A stretch of DNA of 64,000 nucleotides from NCBI GenBank assembly GCA_964035795.1, contig OZ038326.1:1956916-2020915 (forward strand), read 5' to 3'. This DNA is from Pterobdella sp. o SKG-2022. Taxonomy: Eukaryota; Annelida; Clitellata; Hirudinida; Piscicolidae. The notes beneath the pieces are model-generated. The model did no database searches and had not been told where the DNA came from. It worked only from the letters and a program-made list of their open reading frames with translations. Positions 59,225 through 64,000 of this stretch are shown here, piece by piece. A program made the translations under genes and the position numbers. Numbering within the stretch: the stretch's first letter is position 1; each line of letters starts with the position of its first letter.

Positions 59225-62200
59225 ATCTTTCCATATACGACTATATTTTGTATAAAGTTTTATACGCTTTAAAAAACAAAATACTAAAGCAACCATTTAG
59301 CTTTAAACCAGTCTTTTCTTGCGTGTAGTGTTTGTGTATTTCCTCCACACAAATGAATAAGAAGTTCTCTTAATTATTATTTATGAAATTAACAGCTTTT
59401 TTTGCTGTGTATATTTTCTCTCTTTCCATTGTTGTCCATTATTTTTCTCTGAAAAGTTACTTAATTTTTATAACTGGCTTATGCAAATCTATCCCTTGTA
59501 TACTTCCAGTTTTGATTAAATTTTTGAATTCCTTATATAAATTTTTTTGAATAATTAATTTTAAAACAAGAATTTATTTAAAATTAGTTTCCAGCACTTA
59601 ATTTTTCTCAAGAATTAATTTCTGTTTGCGTTGTTTCAGTTTTATTGTTAAAGTATTCGTACGATCAAAAGCTTCAGTGCACATTTAACGGGTTCAAATC
59701 ACAAAGCGTACCCAACTCTTTTTTTCATGTTGAATATATTTATTCTTGATGCTTTTGATAAAATATTTCTCATCAAAGCACACTTTCCATTGTAAAAGGC
59801 ATACAACGCTTTTAATGGGATCAAACGTTGAGTATTATAAAGTGAATTTTTTTTTTGATTGATTCTAAAACAGTTTTTATTTGAACTATTGCTCCTGATA
59901 CGAAAATAATATAAAAAAACTTATTTATCATATAAATTAAAAAAAGAGTATCATAATGACTAATTTTTTATTTATTAACTATATTGAAATAATAATTGTA
60001 GAATAATATATTTATTTCATATATTCATAAGACTTGCTGTCTGAATCAGTTTCAGCAATTCAGTTTATAATGATGCTGTTACATAACATAACCAAACCAT
60101 AACCCATGCACACCAAACTCATGGAAGAAATTTTTCTTTCTTGTAATTTCTTGAATCAAAAAAAGTCGAGTTTTTTTTTTAGACTAATGTATTTGGATCT
60201 ATAATTTTGAAGTCCCACTCATTAATTATGTAAATTAACATAAAATACAACAGCTTTTTGCTGTTTTAAACTTTAAAAAAAATAACTCAATTTCATGAGT
60301 TTCATGTAAAATTCTTTTTATAAGTTATCATTAGAAACTTAATTTCAAGTTTGAAAGATTAATTAAACCATAAGACAAGAAGAGACTGGACTTTAATTTG
60401 ACACGAGCTTTGTGCTCATTTTATTTAAAATTTACTAAAAACTTCAGATGTTTCACTGTTTTTTGAAACAAATTTCTCCAGTAAATTTCTTATATAATAG
60501 TATTATTAGTGTGACCTTAAAAATACAAAAAACTAATTCTATTAAGAGTTTGCTGAAGTTTTTTTATATTCTTTATTTTTTTATCAAAAATATGTTTACT
60601 TAAGTTTTTTTTTTGAAAAATTTTTTTCTGATTTGGAAATTGAATTTTAAACCGTTTGCACTACTACTCAAACAAAAAATAGCTCTTTGAGAAAATATTT
60701 AACTCCAAAAAAAGTTTAGGTAGTGGTTATTTTCCTTTTTCAATACGTAAAAATTAAATTTAAGATAATTATTTCACAGAAATAAATCTTTAAAAATAAT
60801 TAATAGTTATTTTTATTGAATACTTGTTCTCAATAAAAAGTATTCAATAGCTTTCATTATCAAGTTTCTGCAGAAATGATGCAACAAGCGTAATTTATTG
60901 GAAATCCGGAAAGCAGTTAAAATCATACAGAATGATAAAATCTTAAATCGCTTTAAATAAATATTTAGCAAAAATATATTCCGCTAATTTATCATTATTC
61001 ATGAAAAAGATTCTAAATCAAAAAAATCGAAGCATCAGAAACCATCAAAAAATTTTAAACTTCATTCAACTTCTAAAGACCAGGTTGTTTACGGGTTTGA
61101 GAGTTGTATATAGAACCGAGAATGTTGCATTCATCAGAAAGCACTTTATCTTTTGTGGCATTTCCTTTGTAAATTGTCGTTGAAACCCCCAAAGCATTTG
61201 ATTTATTGAATAAGAACGCTGATAATTATGAAAGTAAACATTGGCAGACTTCTCAAACTTTCATTAATCATTGTATAATTTTAAAAGTAAACATTATGTC
61301 AACTTTTCTCGCGTTTTTATGAGGTTTCTAAACGGTTTATTATGACATAGAAACTTTTAGAGATCTATTAATAGTTTTTCTATTAAAGAAATATTTCTTA
61401 GCAATAAATAATTCCATTCTATCTTTTATTAGATCATCTCCATGAATTTTCATATAATTTTTAAAGTATTAATATGAATCAAACTGAAAAAATTTTTAAT
61501 AAAAAAAAATTAATTATTAATTTTAAATATAAAATTGTTTTTAATTTTTTTCAAATCTTTAAAAATTTTTTCTTTAACTTAATTTTGCTGGTTCTATTAG
61601 ATTTTCCTAATTTGCTAAAGATTCTTTTCAAATTTAAATTTTTATTTAGTTAACTGAATTCAATTCTGAATCAAAAGCTTTTCTAAAAAAACTTCTCAAT
61701 TGAAGTTGAGTAATCAAATTTCTTGATAAAATTTTTTTTGTTGTTGAAATTATTGTTTCTTTATTGTATTTTGCCTAAAATTAAATTAAATTTTGTCATT
61801 GAATAAAAATAAATTCAAAAGTAAAAATTTTGTTTACTTACTCCAAGTTTAATTTGAAAAATTAACAAAAATATAGTTTTGTGTCCAACATTTGTTGAAT
61901 TTTAAATATAAAATTTTACTTATTTTGTCAAATAGGTCGTTCAACAAAAAAAGAGAAAAATTCATAAAACTTTCAATGGAAAATACAAAACAGCAACAAT
62001 GAGCCTTTTAATAAGATTCTATTGCAAACCTTGATAGAAAAACTATAAGTTTTCAATATAACAAAAATTTAAAAAAACTAAAAAACAGGAAACATAAAAA
62101 AATCTTTCTATGAGAATAAATAACAATAAAAATAATAATATAAAAACTAATAAAAAATAATAATATCACGAAAAACTGAGATAAGCGTAAAAACACATCA

Positions 62201-63859
62201 AAAAATGGAAAAAAATAGATAAGCCGATCGGTCATTAACGAGGTCTTGTTCGTTAGACACATTTCGGCACCCGGAATGAAAAGCCCCATATTCCATGCAA
62301 GGATTCTTTGTTTGCTTTGTGGATTTGCAAAAGTCCAACATTTAAATAAAGCGCCTAATTTTTTCTCTATTTATTTTAAAAATTTGAGCAATTTTATTTT
62401 ATTCCATTAAAAAATTCGCTTTTTTATTGAATTATTAAGCTTAGTGATTATTCTAATGCTATTACTTGATTGAACAAAAATTTTCTTTTAACATCTCCAC
62501 AAAAGAGACAATATTTTCCTATAATTTTTTCATTCAACTAAAATTTCCGACAAATTCACTTTCGTTATAACTCATTGGTATAGTTTCAAATGAGAATAGC
62601 TCATTCATAATAATCTTCTTTAGCTAAAGTAAATACTGCAAATTAATTGAACACTAAAGGTAATTTTATTGAGTACAAAGCTTTTCGTTAAAAAAGTAAC
62701 ATTATCAAGTACGTTAAAATTCAAAGACAAAGTTATTTATATTGAATATAAACAACGGTGTCTCAATTTTAACGTACTTGTATAATTTTAAAAGGAATTT
62801 GCATTAACAACTCATTCATTTCAATAGAAAATGAAAAAGTTTTAGGTCTGGATCCAACATTATATGAAAATTTTTATTCCATAATTATTTAGAATTTTTG
62901 TTTTCAACAATTGTGAAAGCCTTTTATATAATGATGTTTTAACTCTTGTACATTCAGTTGTTGATCCTTCAAATATCCAACTCAAAATACACCCAATTTT
63001 TTACAGGATAATTGCTTTTAGTGCTTTTTAACGATTAATAAAATATATGTTATTAAATTTATATCCAATAAAATAAATTTTCAAAATTTAATTTGATTTT
63101 TTATTTAAATTCATCTGTATTTCAGAATTACTTGTACATTTTATGACCTATTTCATGCAGAAATGTCATTTTCTAAACAAACTCAATTGTAATCAAGATC
63201 ATAAAGAAATTATTAACCCAGAAGATTTTCCTTGTTTTTTCCATTTGACAACAATGAAAAACTTTTATTCACCCATCTAATCAATGTAACACATTTTTTC
63301 CAATATTTCAATAAATAATTATTTTCAATCTGTGAATAAAGTTTGAGAAATTTTATAAATGATAAATGAGACAGAATTTTTTTATAACCCACACAAAATT
63401 CCAATCTGATTTTCCTTGTCGTTCGCAAAGGCAATTTAGACAATATAATAAAATATTTATACCAATTGAATAAACTTGATTTTTTTTTTTAAATTCTCAA
63501 ATCTCCTATAGTTTGAGTTAAAGTTAATTTATATTGAAGGATATTAAACTCCATTTAGATAAATTGAAATATTCTTTCTCTTATTCCCAAAGTTTATAAA
63601 CTAAATGTGAATGGTAAAAAAGCACAAAATAATATTTTAAAATTAACTTTTTATTTGAACTGAAAAAATAATTAAAATCTTAAATTTTTCTTTATGGGAA
63701 AAACAAGAAATTTTGGTTTTAATTATTAATTTCAAAGACATGAAAGAGTTGGACTGGGTGTGAAGAAGTAATACACGCATATTTGATTTATATATGCCTC
63801 ACTCAAAAAACTATCAGCCCCTCGTAAAACTTGATCTCACCTTAGCGATAACTGCTCAC
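59225..63859. other. AT-rich non-coding stretch
   Basis: About 4.6 kb with no supported exon. It would be the 3' flank of the Ig gene. Confidence 0.5.
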
Positions 63860-63918
63860 GAGACTTGAATGACAAACAACAAGAATCTAATTATCACCGA
63901 AGCACATGCTTTCTGCAT
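63860..63918 (-). CDS. Candidate signal-peptide first exon (minus strand, weak)
   Basis: ATG followed by MQKACASVIIRFLLFVIQVS, a plausible signal peptide. A GTGAGC donor follows directly at 63,859, matching the exon-1 layout of the other membrane-protein genes here. I could not find the following exons, which should lie to the left on the minus strand. It may be chance. Confidence 0.25.
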
Positions 63919-64000
63919 TATTTCAATTATCTTTTTTGAAATTTTCTTCTACTTCATGAAAATTTTTTTGTTTTATGGCGGTTTGTGAGAGAGTAGAGGT

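Noticed and set aside
59098..59328. Alternative plus frame reading ..KSYTLNLSIYDY.., resembling an Ig strand
   Set aside because: It overlaps the exon-5 reading in another frame, lacks Cys/Trp landmarks, and does not join in phase with exon 4.

Overview
This window is AT-rich, intron-bearing animal DNA. The strongest gene is a ten-exon VPS4 AAA-ATPase whose spliced protein (435 aa) is close to vertebrate VPS4. C-type-lectin-like and V-type Ig modules, an L2/CR1-type non-LTR retrotransposon and long triplet and tetranucleotide arrays all fit an invertebrate metazoan. The sequence alone does not let me name the phylum. Almost all genes are split into short exons, so I built the models by hand from splice signals, reading phase and comparison between paralogues.

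Layout. Positions 1-12,536 hold three tandem paralogues, all on the minus strand: C (partial, runs off the left edge), B (3168-7535) and A (8302-12536). Each encodes a signal peptide, a divergent long-form C-type-lectin-like domain split over four exons, a six-cysteine PAN/Apple-like module in one exon, a short charged stalk, one transmembrane helix, and (A and B) a long Lys/Ser-rich cytoplasmic tail. Intron positions match, and phases match at all but one junction, so the three arose by whole-gene duplication. I do not recognise this architecture as a named family; it is the most interesting content of the window. VPS4 follows at 13,572-16,589, also minus strand.

From 16.6 kb to the right end the DNA is mostly AT-rich non-coding sequence with repeats: a 5'-truncated non-LTR retrotransposon fragment (22.0-22.96 kb), a 2.1-kb (GAA)n tract (33.56-35.69 kb), a degenerate tRNA-like sequence (46.7 kb), a 0.5-kb (GATA)n array (47.3-47.8 kb) and a decayed L2-like element (48.9-53.3 kb). 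Threaded through this on the plus strand I find five phase-compatible exons (30,801; 56,373; 57,707; 58,545; 59,114) that spell a signal peptide, one complete V-type Ig domain and a probable transmembrane segment. The first intron of this gene would be about 25.5 kb and would contain the GAA tract and the L2-like element. Further candidate signal-peptide sequences lie at 28.3 kb (plus) and 63.9 kb (minus).

How it fits together. VPS4 is a housekeeping ESCRT-III disassembly ATPase. The lectin-like/Apple-like receptors and the single-Ig membrane protein look like cell-surface recognition molecules. Their linkage, tandem duplication and divergent cytoplasmic tails suggest a receptor cluster (immune, self-recognition or adhesion); that last step is inference.
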